Below are positions 24,947 through 35,510 of a stretch of DNA of 64,000 nucleotides, one piece after another. The notes below the pieces were generated by a model. It was not told where the DNA came from. It ran no database searches and was given only the letters and a program-made list of their open reading frames with translations. Every line of letters starts with the position of its first letter. Position 1 is the first letter of the stretch. The stretch spans positions 169,876,085 through 169,940,084 of the forward strand of contig CM041780.1 in the NCBI GenBank assembly GCA_023374045.1, in the 5' to 3' direction. This stretch comes from Limonium bicolor. Its lineage: Eukaryota > Streptophyta > Magnoliopsida > Caryophyllales > Plumbaginaceae. The position numbers and the translations under genes are program-made.

Positions 24947-25880
24947 ATGGTAGAAGATCCGAACAAGGGAAAAGCACCAGTGTCGTCATCAACAGCAAGC
25001 ACCACAATTGATGTGAACGATCCACTTTATATTCATGCAGCAGAGAACCCAGGATTGAACTTAGTGTCAAAGTTTAATGGCACATGATTCCTGGGATGGA
25101 AGTGGGATATGACAACGGAACTCAAAGTTAAAAACAAGTACGGATTTGTAATAGGGGGAATCGACAAACCTAATGAAGCGGATGTAATTCGCTTAGTGAT
25201 TGGGAGCAGTCAAATTCGCTCGTTCTTTCCTAGCTTAAAACGGATTTGGAACCGAATATTGCAGAGAGTGTGCGTTTCTGTGATGACCCGAAGGAGCTTT
25301 AGGAACACTTGTCGAAAGGTTTGAGCGCACCAATCTGGCGATCATACACAACTTGAAAAGAGAACTTAAAGAGATTAAACAAGGTGATGATAGTGTTATT
25401 CAATATTATACAAGGTTGAAGAGGATTTGGGGAGAGCTTGACTTAGCTCGATCTCCACTGAAATGCACTTGCGCCTGGTGCAAGTGCGGAGTCAGAGCAA
25501 CGCTTAAGAAACAAAGGGAGGAGGATAAACTTATCCACTTCCTGATGGGCTTAAATCGCAAGTATTTGTCAATCAGAGGACAAATACTAGCTATGGAGGA
25601 GATACCAAGTTTAGAGAAAGCATTCTCTTTAGTTGTTCAAGAGGAGGAACAACGAGGTAACAACAGTTTGAACGAGAAATCTATGTCTTTTTACAGTAAA
25701 TCCACCGCCATCACTGACAATTTCAGGAACTCCAGCAAGAAGTTTGATAAAAAGAAAATTATTTGCACACACTGTAAAAAGCTAGGACACAGTTATGAAG
25801 AGTGTTTTCAGCGACAAACTTGTACTCACTGCAAAAAAATCGGGTCACATAGCAGCAGATTGCTACCAGATTTATGGGCA
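24947..25880 (+). pseudogene. Copia A gag remnant with paired zinc knuckles
   Basis: The ATG at 24947 opens a gag-type frame. A TGA at about 25086 falls where a Trp is usual before LGWKWDM. After shifts, 25353-25880 gives the UBN2-type core (DKLIHFLMGLNRKYLSIRGQ) and a CX2CX4HX4C zinc knuckle, CTHCKKLGHSYEEC. A second knuckle, CTHCKKIG, follows immediately and is lost to a frame shift near 25848. Most copia gags have one knuckle. Confidence 0.75.
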
Positions 25881-25971
25881 TGACAACGTACTTGCACACA
25901 GAAATAAAGTTTTTGCACATGCGGTTCAAACCCCAGGTCAGAGCAACAATGAAAAAAATTAGGGAGAGGGT

Positions 25972-27620
25972 TTGACACCCAAACAGTTGCAGCAAATCAC
26001 AGAGCTCATTCGAAATAAGGGCATAGAAGCTACCTCAGACACAGTCGACCACTGTAATTTCACAGGTACATATGCTTACGCCCTTACCAACAGAATGTGT
26101 TTTTCGAGCAATTTTTCCAGAGAATCGTTCAAAGGAGAATGGCTAATTGATTCTAGAGCAACCGACTACATGTCGGGAGCTGATTATATGTTTGATAATT
26201 GGCGGAGATTGAAGGAGGAAAGAACAATTATTTTACCTGATGGGAGTCCGCAAATCGTGAAACTCATCGGTGATGTGAAAATTGGGGCGAGTATAAAACT
26301 GAAAGGTGTATTGTTCATACCGAATTTTATGTTTAACCTTGTGTCGGTGTCGAAATTGGTTTCATCAATTTCACTGTGCTTTGATTTTTTCTGACAATGG
26401 TTGCTTCGTTTAGGGCCATTCTCCATGGTAGAAGAGCAAAATCGGGAGAGCAGAGACAGTCTCTTCATTTTGAAGGCGAACGAAATTGATCGCTGGGCAG
26501 GTGCTGAATTGGGCCAAGACAGGTTGCAGACTTCCGTTTCTTTGGACCATGTTCGAGTAGGGGCCGCAGCAGATATGGGCAGTCAGGCAGACCCGAATAT
26601 CGTAATAAGCCCAAAGGCCTTAGAATTACATGTTATACTTGGACATGTGCCATTTAAGAAGCTTGTTTACCTAGGTTAATAAAAGAAACAGATTTTCCTT
26701 CAAATTATGCATGTGATGTTTGTTATAATTCAAGAGCTCAACACTTACCTTTTGGTCACTCGTCAAGTAAGACTAAACGTGCTTTTGAGTTGTTACATAT
26801 CGATGTATGGGGTCCGTTCAGTACAGTCACTTACAATGGTTATAAGTACTTTGTATGTTTTGTTGATGATTTTACTCGAACCACTTGGGTTATGCTTATC
26901 AAACAAAAGGGTCGTGCTTGGGAAGCAGTGGTTAATTTAATAAATGGTGGAACGGTAGTTCGACACAAAGGTTCAGATGGTAAGAACAGATAATGCAAAG
27001 GAACTGGGTAGTTCTAATGAAGGCAAACTCTTTTTCTCTCAAGCAGGAATCGTGCACCAAACTTCATGTTCCTATACACCTCAACAGAATGCAGTGGTCG
27101 AATGTAAGCATAAATATCTCTTGGAGACGGCTAGGGCTGTGTATTTTTAGTCACATGCTCCTTAGCCTATTGGGGACAAGGAAATCAATGTCTGGATATT
27201 ATATTTTCCTTGGCGATAGTCATATCTCTTGGAAAACAAAGAAACAAGGGTCTATTCTCTCGCTAGTGCTGAGCGGAGTATCGGTCTTTACGACGTGTCA
27301 CTGCTGAGTTGACTTGGCTTACAATTTATTACATAAGCTGGGCGTTTTGCATTAACACCCGTACCTATCAAGTGTGATAATCAGTCTACCATTTATATTG
27401 CATGCAATCCTGCTTCATGAACAAACCAAACATATTGAGATTGATTGTCATTTCGTACGGGAGAAGATACAACAAGAACTGGTCGACGTCACCTACACGT
27501 CTACTTCTACTCAGTTGGCTGACATGATGACTAAGATCTTGCCAGGTGTTCAATATGAACACCAACTACCACGCATGGGAATGCACAATATCGATGAGTC
27601 AAGCCTAGGCAATCTTGCTT
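25972..27620 (+). pseudogene. Copia A pol remnant: protease, integrase, RNase H
   Basis: The protease active site reads WLIDSRATDYMSG where the family has D-S-G, so the catalytic triad is changed. Integrase follows (LHIDVWGPFSTVTYNGYKYF; later QQNAVVECKHKY-type Glu region). At about 27177 the reading jumps from the end of integrase (YWGQ-like) straight to RNase H (KSMSGYYIFLGDSHISWKTK), so the whole reverse transcriptase is missing. RNase H continues with the TKHIEIDCHFVREKI motif and ends before the polypurine tract. Confidence 0.75.
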
Positions 27621-27938
27621 GACTGTAGCTTGAGGGGGTATTGGACTAGTGAGTCAGCCCAGAAGGCTTTTAGTCCATGAGCCCATTATTTTATTTGCTT
27701 TTTACATTAAATGAATTTATAAATTTTGTTTACATAGATTAACGTTTCTTTTACAAATCTGTTAAATTATCTTAACAGATCATAGAATCTAGGTTTGTTA
27801 CAGTTCTATTATCTTTACATGGAAACTAGGCTGTATATATTGCCGCATTGGATTTGTTATTCGACAGATAACAATACAGTTTTACAGCACACTTATACAA
27901 ACTATACAAATTCTCGACTATAACATACAATTCTAATA

Positions 27939-28495
27939 CAGAAGCACAAAAATATTACTAAACTTAATGTTGAAGTGAGAGCAAAATTAGAAGTTTAACC
28001 AAGATTCAGCTCCATCAACATTTTGGGTTTTGACTGAACCGAGAGATAAAAAAGTAATGTGGAAGATGAACCTGCTAGTGTTCGGTGACTGCAAGAGATC
28101 CTGTTAGTGAGGAATCACCACGGGAAGGGTGTAGGCTCTGTCGTAGGAAGATTGCAAAATCGCCGCGGGATACTAGAGCAGCGGGTTGCTTTTTTTTATG
28201 AGGAAACTAGCGGCTTACGTTTACCAGAGGAACCCGAAGAGATGAAAGAAATTGTGTCCAGACGAGGAAGTTAGATGCATCGTTGAAGCCCCTTGAAGTG
28301 AGGGGAGAGAAGAACTAGGGAAAAAAAGTTTGACGGTTTGAAATTTCAATGTTTAGGATGTAAAATAGAATATCTATTTCCTTTCAAAAAAAACGACGGC
28401 AAAAGAGTGCGCAGTAATTTTTTCTCTTCATTCCAGCGGATTTCATTCTGCGTCGAAATAAAAAAACTCAAAAAAATAACTTTCTTTTTGTAGTG
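27939..28495. other. CACTA right-end region
   Basis: The first part repeats the left flank of copia A (cttaatgttgaagtgagag at 24459 and 27963). The last 100 bp hold TGCGTCGAAA-type subterminal motifs and the right terminus. 28060-28330 is less A/T-rich and could be a 5' leader of the minus-strand CACTA gene, without further support. Confidence 0.4.
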
Positions 28496-30110
28496 GGTGA
28501 ACCCTTTTTACTACCATAGTGTCATGTGTTGTCTTTCGGGTAGCGTGATCCCTATATGCTGAAACAACTTTCAGCAATTTATCCTCCTCCAGACAACACA
28601 AGCACATTGTGGAAGCATGAATTTCAGGTATTAATACCCATGGGCACCATCAGTTTGTCAATCAAAATTTCACACTGTATTCATATCAACCATTACTATC
28701 CAAAAAAAAAATAGTGATAGTAGAATCACTAATAACCAAGAACACATTAGAATCACCGCTAATAAAAAAAACCTAAAGTTCTTAATCGTGGAGCATGTAT
28801 TTATTGATTTTAATCTTAATAGAGACGTAGGAAAAACACAAATCTTTACTAGTTAGGGTATCAAAATTACCGTGAATAAACAGTAGCCTAGACCAATTTT
28901 TAGCCCCATCTTCAAATTTCATCCCCGTCTTCAATTTTTCAGCCCCGTGTGCGAGAGCTCCAGTGATTTAAATATCTGCATAGGTGCAGAGTATACAATA
29001 TGTATCAAAATTACAATGAATGAAGAGTAGCCTAGGATCGAAGGGCATGCATGCTATTCAGCAAGACAACAAAATTACCATGAATGTAGGCTCTAGTGGT
29101 GGGCGCGAAGTCGGTGGTGGGTGCTGAAGTCGGTGGTGGAGTCGTTCTCTGTGGTGGCCGGTAAAATCGGTGGTGAGTCCGGAGGTTAAAGATACAGAGA
29201 GAAAGAGTAGCACGTGTGGAGCAAAAGAGACGATGTAAGACAAAATCGTAAAAAAGGTTTTGTATTAAAGGACTTTAAATTACGGCAATACATAAAACCG
29301 TAATCTAAAGTCGACTTTTAATTACGGTTTCTTGAATAACCATACTAAAGTCCTTTCATTAAAAAAAATTGCCCGCCAAAAATATTGGTCTAGTTTCGAA
29401 CCAGCAAAGATTGGAAATGACTCATTAGCCTCGATCATTGGGTCACTAGTTTCATTCTTGTTCGCTTTGCTTAGTTATTGTCTATATTAAAGAAATAATT
29501 TGTTTTATTACTTTAATAATATATTAGCTGTTTTTATAACATATAAGCAAAATTGATCAATCTTTTTAAATTAATTTTAAATTGTTTATAAACATTTTTT
29601 TAAAATTTATTAACCAATTATTTAGTTTAATTATTAATATGTTGATTATAATATTAGTAATACTTTCACTAGTTTTTCTATTGGGCTCATAACATTACTT
29701 AGAAATCAATAATTTTTTTTATATAACATGTAAAACAACATTCTGGGCGTGCAGAAATATATAGACTTTAGATTACGGTTTATACTGAAGCTGTAATCTA
29801 AAGTCCCACGTCATTGAAAACGACATCGTTTGAGTGTATAGGCGTGGGTGCGGGCGGGGTACGTACGGGTAAAATGACGTCGTCAAGTGTAGGCATGCGC
29901 GCACCTATCAATTGAGATTGGATTATTGTGCATAAAACCATAATTTAAAGTCCTTAAAGAAAAGCCTACCATCCTCCGGCCCACATCAAATCACAATTAT
30001 CTAACAAACCGTAATTAATTAACTTCGGCCATCCAATTAAGTAACGGTTTGGGTTTTGACCGTCATTAATTAGACATAATTTTAAGTCTTTTTTCCACCA
30101 GTGGTGGTAT
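28496..30110. repeat. CACTA-like debris, no gene
   Basis: Blocks built of aattacggtt and taaagtcc strings in both orientations lie at 29257-29365 and 29757-30095. The stretch ends in TTTTTTCCACCAGTG at about 30103, which inverted is CACTGGTGGAAAAAA, a known type of CACTA terminus. I could not find its partner end. A tRNA-like strand (GGTTCGAAAC, minus) is at about 29393. No ORF is supported. Confidence 0.4.
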
Positions 30111-30119
30111 TTTAAGGTG

Positions 30120-30365
30120 TGTGGTATAAGGTCATCTTTTTTAACTCGTTCTATACTTTATAATGTTGCCACTAACTTGGTATACTTTTAGGGTTTGTGG
30201 TTTAGGATTTAGAGTCTTTCACTACAAACCCTAAAACAAGTCTTCGACGTTTTAACTTTTTTAGGGTGGTTTTCAGGATGTGTGGTGTAGGGTAGTCTTT
30301 ATTTAACTCGTTCTGTACTTTATAATGTCACCACTGACTCGGTAGATTTTTATGGTTTGAGGTTT
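30120..30365 (+). repeat. Dispersed repeat with two 162-bp units
   Basis: taactcgttct(a/g)tactttataatg occurs at 30142 and 30304, each with ttagggtttgtgg-like or ggtttgaggtt-like neighbours. A diverged copy in reverse orientation lies at about 39880-40400. Confidence 0.6.
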
Positions 30366-31177
30366 GGGATCAGCTTTGGGCCTGTAGCATGCTATCGGGT
30401 GCCTCTTTGCAGTTGATGTTAGGCTGCATTTTTGTTTTTGTTTTCTTTTTTTCATTTTTGACAAAGTTTACTCTTTTTGATAAATGGTTTCAAATTATAA
30501 GCTAGTAAAAAGTTTACAATTATTTTATGAAGAATCACTGCATTAAGTAATTTGGTGATTATAGATAACACTTCTCAAATACAGTATCAACATGTGTCAA
30601 TTATTTATAAGATTTTGAGTATTACAAAATTCTTTTGTTGCTTGTGAGGATCTTATGGACTCGATGAAGGAGTAAATATTTGACCTCAAAGGCTCTTTCT
30701 ATCTTATCTCCTTGGGTAATAAAGATCATCTCATTATGAACCTACAAGTGTAGTTTGAGATTTCCAAGAGTTAAAAACGAATGCAAAGAATGATGAAAAA
30801 TGCCCAAAAAAAAGTAAAGTCAAACGAAGAAAAGATAAAAAAAAAGAAGGCTCAAAGATGAAATATAAATGTTATCTTCTCTCTCTATGAAAGCTTCTCC
30901 ACATCTATATCGTGAGATGTTAGTAAAGTTATTCAAACTATCTCATCCAAGATAGCAAGTGGTTCCCAAGAAATTGCTACATTTGTTCAATATGTTTAAC
31001 TGGTAACTGATATAACTTTTTAAAGATATATTTTTTGCACTCGTCATTGATTTAGTCCACTATTCTCTCCCTTTTATTTTGTTCACATATTGATACTTGT
31101 TAGCTTTGAGCATGGTCCTTATTTTGTGTAATTATTTGATTTGTTTAAGGACAAACAAAGACTTCAGTACGGGAGAA
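30366..31177 (+). other. Gypsy internal 3' region, no ORF
   Basis: Non-coding. The end, aaggacaaacaaagactt, is the usual sequence just before the 3' LTR of Athila/Tat-like gypsy elements, so at least the last part belongs to such an element. No pol remnant is readable. Confidence 0.4.
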
Positions 31178-32800
31178 TTGATATTTGGATTTTGAATCTA
31201 TATTTTAGGCTCATGTATCACATGCTTTAAGGTATTTGTAGTTTTTTTTTTGCTAAAAATTTAGTATCCATATGTATCTTTTTGCTTCCCTTATGATTTA
31301 TGTTTTGGTGGGAAATTGATGCTTTATCAATGAATTCATAAGTATACTTTGGAACAGGTAAAGAGAACATAAGGAGCTTATATAAGATTCAAGGTCTCAA
31401 TTCATGTTCTATATTGTAGGCATTTGAATGACGTGGCTTAACACGACACTTGAATGAAGCTAGAATGAAGTAGCCAGTTTACTAAAACTACATATACCAA
31501 TCTTGAACCTTGAAATATTTCATCTTGAACCTTGATATATTTCTGTGTTTGAACATGTTTGTCAGTGATTCGGTAGGGGACAAAGGAGCTCCTCACATTT
31601 TCCTTAAAGCATAATTTTATAGTACATGACTGTCTTGGGTCTAGATGAGGCCTAAACATGCATTACTCAACACCTGAACTTCACCCTTTCACATTCGTTC
31701 CAATCTTGACTATTTAAGCATCAATCTGTATGACACTTTATGCAACAAACCAGTTACAAGTCGTTGGTAGATATTATCCACATTGACCGACATCTCACAA
31801 TTTTGATAAAAGGGTCAACTAGGTACACCACTCAAAAGGCGTATATCATGGAGGAGTATCCACACTCTTATAAGAAGTGTTTCATTCGCCCCTTCAATCG
31901 ATGTGGAAGCCGTTCATGGCACACCACTCACCCCCCTTATGGGAGCCTATAACACCCATGTGAGTCACCGCCACATCGATCCGATTGCCGGCTATGATAC
32001 CATATGTAATAGCCCAGTTTCAAGTCGTTGATAGATATTATTTGTTTTGACCAAAGTCCCATGGTTTTGTTTCCAAGTGTCAACCAGGACCACCACTCAA
32101 AACATGTCTACCATGGAGGAGTATCCAATATGTATGACAATATCTACCAACGGCTTCAGTCAAAACGAACAATATCTACATGCGACTTGAAACTGGGTTG
32201 TTACACTTTAGAAGAGTTTTGTTAGCCACAAAGTAAGAATATTAATGGAAGACTTCATCTCCCTTGTAGTTTGATGATGGAAGAGTAATAACAAGCTTTT
32301 ACATTTCAATTTATGTGTCTTTCCTTTCATATTTGAAAACTTTTAAGACTAGCTTTTTTTATCTTTCCCTTATTGTTTATAGAGGTTAGAATAGGCTTTA
32401 GAAAAACTATTAACCTCATATCTCATAACTGAACCTAATATAACATAACAACATAGGACAAGAGTTGAACGAAGATAAAAACCAAGAATGAAGCATCAAC
32501 ATTGAGCCAAAAAACCAAAACGAAGATAGGAAATCCTACTACCATCCAATGAAGCTTTTTATCGTCTTTACTATAATATTTATACTTCTATCTTATATGC
32601 TACTTTATCTAATAGGTGTGTAATCTCCGTACTCTAGGGATAACGATGTATGTCAGATATCTATTTGATTGTTTATTTTGTCTATACATTTATTCTACCT
32701 GTCTTTAGTGTTTTTATAATTGGAGGCACGAGGCCTGAATATAGGCATAAAACCTGAAGAGTTGCATGAGCGACCAAATCACAAAGGACTAAGTACCGCG
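31178..32800 (+). mobile_element. Gypsy (Athila/Tat-like) 3' LTR start, interrupted by a TRIM
   Basis: A purine-rich GTACGGGAGAAT precedes TGATATTTGG at about 31178, matching the polypurine tract and LTR start of the Athila/Tat group (compare TGATAAGTGCG for the LTR at 4895-6708). The LTR appears to resume after the TRIM at 32206. Its right end is not visible; 32800 is only where the LINE-type ORF begins. Confidence 0.45.
31741..32205 (-). mobile_element. TRIM-like miniature retrotransposon
   Basis: It is flanked by CTTTA on both sides (31736-31740, 32206-32210). The left block from 31741 (TG.AA.A..CCAGTT.CAAGTCG) recurs at 32005 and, inverted, at the right end (to 32205). Between them a tRNA-iMet-type primer site with one change lies on the minus strand (GGCTATGATACCA, 31990-32002), two bases from the right-hand repeat. 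The internal part matches in layout a common plant TRIM family (ccccttcaatcgatgtgg, acccccctt). No coding capacity, as expected. Confidence 0.65.
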
Positions 32801-32805
32801 CACTT

Positions 32806-34482
32806 ACCTCTTTAGCCAACCAAGCATTATACAAACCTTACTATCTTGCCTTGACTTATTCTTGCTTCTAGTTGCAGGCTTACTAATACGAGAGAACTTG
32901 CTAAACCCTACTAGACCCTTCTTAGTCCCTACACCCAGTCTAGCACTACATCTAGAGACGGAACGTGACCCGCTATCAGCGTCAGCCTCAACCTCAGTCT
33001 TAGACTCTTGACTCCGTTGCCGAAAGCTAGTTCTGTGCTCACGAATGATCTCTTCAAAATTACTTAAGGCGAGCTTTTCATCACGCACATCGCACCCAAG
33101 CTTCTTAGCCAGCAGCAGAGTCTACCTCGCTTCCCCTTGGATAAACTCCTCCTCAGGGCACCGTGATGACTGAGATAAGCCTTTTCCTGGCTTAAAACCA
33201 GTGGGAAACTCGGGGTCTTCGAACAGGCTCCTGCGATCTTCACCATCCCCACCTGCATCCACCTGCTCGACCTGCGGGGCTGCAAAACCAGGGTCCAACT
33301 GTACCCAATCAGCTCTTAATTTCCATTCTTGCCACTCCGATAACTTTCTCATCTGACCCTCGCCAATCACTTCTAACATTTCATCCGTAATTGGGTCAGG
33401 TATTAGCTCTTTAGTCACCAAAGGTCGTCGAATAGAAATAGGTGCCCAACCATTACCTGCCCCACCCTTGGTCCGAAGGGCCACTATGGGGGGGGCGCCA
33501 GGTTGGCCCACTTGGCCAAGACCTACCTGCTCGTATCCCATCGTCGTCCCCTCCCATACCTGTCATAACCGAATTGGGCCATTCTCCTCCCCATCCAGAC
33601 CCATGACCGCGGGTACCATACTGGTCCAGATAATACACCGGCGCTCCAGTCCAGTACCCGTGGAACGGGTAAGCCCAGCCCAGGTACCAATTGTTCCAAA
33701 GCCCGCAAGCCCCATAGCCGAAACAATCTGGGCCTGCTGAAATCACGGCCCTAGTACTAACGGCCATCTCGGGAACTGCTTTCTTGGAACCCAAACAATC
33801 CACCTTCTCATCTTCACGCAACAGCATCTCCACCTTCCATGGCCCACATCCCTTGGAACTACCAATGACGATTTTAATTCGGGCGCGACCCTTTAGCTCA
33901 TCCCCAACCTCACAGTGTTCGACAATGAACTTGACCTCCATGCCGTCCACCACCACTACGAGGTCATCGCCGATCTCATCCTTCCTATCACCGTTGTTCC
34001 CAACTTGGCGCAAGCTAGACTGGTCACCCTCCTGGCGCGAGTCATCACCAGTTGGACACCACTTAGGACCAAGACAGCCATGCTTCCTTAATTCGTCGGA
34101 GGCATCAGCGACAGCAGGAGCCACCACCGGCCTAACTCTTCCCTGCACCTTGACGAGTCGTGAACTATCGATCCTCTGGAAAGGATATTTAGCCCACCGC
34201 ATAAAGATTTTCTGGCCTAGGAACATACGGCCATTAACCTTACCCACCACTTCATCCAACCGCTTCGAATCTACCAGTTTCACCAATGCGAATGCCAGAG
34301 TGTTGATTTTGCACTTCTTCCTCGATATAAAGATATCTACTATATCGTTATCCAACCTGAGGAGCCACCGGATCGCTCTGGAATCGACCTGTCGACTGAG
34401 GTTGTCCAAGAACAATGTACACCCGTGCCTCCGAGGCGGAGCTTCCCTCACCACCTTCTTCTGCCTCCTTATGGCCTATCGC
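32806..34482 (-). pseudogene. LINE ORF1-type RRM protein, frame-broken
   Basis: The minus strand has an RNA-recognition motif at the start (CTLFLDNL ... NTLAFALVKL ... NGRMFLGQKIFMRWAK), a long linker, a Gly/Tyr/Trp-rich stretch near 33.6 kb, and a C-terminal helix (LLLAKKLGCDVRDEKLALSNFEEII) like the end of plant LINE first ORFs. The frame shifts once near 33,500 and a TAG at 33122-33124 interrupts it. There is no ATG at the start; the frame opens after a stop at about 34482 with a basic leader. No endonuclease or reverse transcriptase follows below 32,800, so this is a LINE fragment or a LINE-derived gene. Copia B inserted 28 bp upstream of the open frame. Confidence 0.6.
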
Positions 34483-34509
34483 CCTAACCACCCCGGCTAA
34501 CTTACCGCC

Positions 34510-34711
34510 TACTAAGACAGACATAGGCCCAGTCCATAATGTACAGTCCTAGCCCATTAGATATCAGGCCCAATTGTATCTAGTAGAATATTTTGTACAA
34601 CACTACAAACAAAACCCTACTATATAAAGTAGGTGCCGTCACTGTACCGACTGAAGGCAATTTACATACAACGAATTCAGTGCCTCAATATACTATTCTA
34701 TTCATCGTTTA
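34510..34711 (+). repeat. Copia B 5' LTR
   Basis: Starts TACTAAGACAG and ends TTCATCGTTTA. A TATA-type box (ACTATATAAAG) lies at about 34619; the 3' LTR copy lacks two bases there. Transcription would start about 30 bp downstream, toward the primer site. Confidence 0.9.
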
Positions 34712-34723
34712 TGGTATCAGAGC
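34712..34723 (+). other. tRNA-iMet primer binding site
   Basis: TGGTATCAGAGC is complementary to the 3' end of plant initiator tRNA-Met and follows the LTR directly. Confidence 0.95.
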
Positions 34724-34759
34724 TCGCTTGGCGTTTTCCTTGCCAAAAGCCGTGACTCA

Positions 34760-35510
34760 ATGTCGTCTTCTCCCTTCACCATGGCATCGTCTACATCCAG
34801 CGCATCAGGTACTGGATCTGGTACAACTAGTCTCTCCTCTGGATCTACATCATTATCCATGCCCTCTCTCATTTCTCCCATATCAAACTTTATCAAATTG
34901 AATTCTGAAAATTATCCCACCTGGAGAAAACAAGTAGAACCTTATTTAAGAGGCCATGGGCTTTTCGGATGGATAGACGGTTCTAAGCCAAAACCATCAG
35001 AAAAAATTAATGAAGAGATTAATCCGGAATTTCTTACCTGGATCCAATATGATCAGATGGTCGTGTCAGTCCTTACCACCTCCCTCTCAGAATCTGTGCT
35101 TGGTAATGTTATTGAATGTGACACTGCTGCTTCTACCTGGGAAGTTCTCAAAAACATGTATTCTACACAATCAGCTGCAAGAGCAATGCAAGTTCGTGTT
35201 CAGTTAGGCAATGCAAGAAAAGGAACTGATTCAGTAACAAAATATTATAAAAAAATGAAGGCAATGGCCACTTCCTTGTCGGCTGCTGGAGAGCCTTTGA
35301 CAGATGCTCAACTCTGCTCATATATCATCTCTGGTCTTGGACCTGAGTATGAGTCAGTTCAAACCACTCTTACCCTAAGACCAGATCCTCTAAATTCCCA
35401 ACAACTATACAGTGCCCTTCTTAGCCATGAATCCCTCACTGCCTCAAACCACTCACCAGTCTCCATGACAGCAAATGCCACTACTCTGAACAATACCAAC
35501 TCTGGAAATA
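34760..35510 (+). CDS. Copia B gag (N-terminal frame)
   Basis: Gag packages element RNA into particles. The ATG at 34760 follows the primer site by 36 bases. A Ser/Thr-rich leader precedes the gag core (NYPTWRKQVEPYLRGHGLFG; later SAARAMQVRVQLGNARKGTD and LCSYIISGLGPEYE). The frame shifts near 35,500. In the following frame come an RGG-rich stretch and a CX2CX4HX4C zinc knuckle ([14 protein letters not shown]) at about 35655-35697, both expected at the end of gag. The 34760 frame itself runs on to 35623 in unrelated residues. Confidence 0.9.

Larger units (their letters stand above)
24596..27938 (+). mobile_element. Copia retrotransposon A, reverse transcriptase deleted
   Basis: Two related LTRs (24596-24897, 302 bp; 27642-27938, 297 bp) start TG(G)ACTAGTGAGTCAGCC and end near CAAT(C/T)CTAATA. 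A tRNA-iMet primer site TGGTATCAGAGC follows the left LTR at 24898, and a polypurine tract TTGAGGGGGTAT precedes the right one. The interior reads gag, protease, integrase, RNase H in plus order, with many stops and shifts. I see no clean target duplication. The LTRs differ by many bases and small gaps, so the insertion is older than copia B. It lies inside the CACTA element. Confidence 0.85.
9818..28495 (-). mobile_element. CACTA (En/Spm) transposon, 18.7 kb, with nested insertions
   Basis: The left end reads CACTACAAGAAAAC and the right end, inverted, CACTACAAAAAGAAAG; both are flanked by GGT (9815-9817 and 28496-28498), the 3-bp target duplication of CACTA elements. Both ends carry subterminal copies of a TGCGTCGAAA motif in either orientation (about 9865-10040 and 28395-28460). 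A minus-strand Transposase_24-type gene spans the interior and its last exon lies 520 bp from the left end, tying both halves together. No TNP2/TnpD transposase is visible, so this copy is probably non-autonomous. Nested inside are a 4.55-kb LTR, a second LTR remnant and a copia element. Confidence 0.8.

Noticed and set aside
33784..34500. 238-residue plus-strand ORF
   Set aside because: Antisense to the RRM-containing LINE-type ORF, whose RNP motifs give the minus strand priority.
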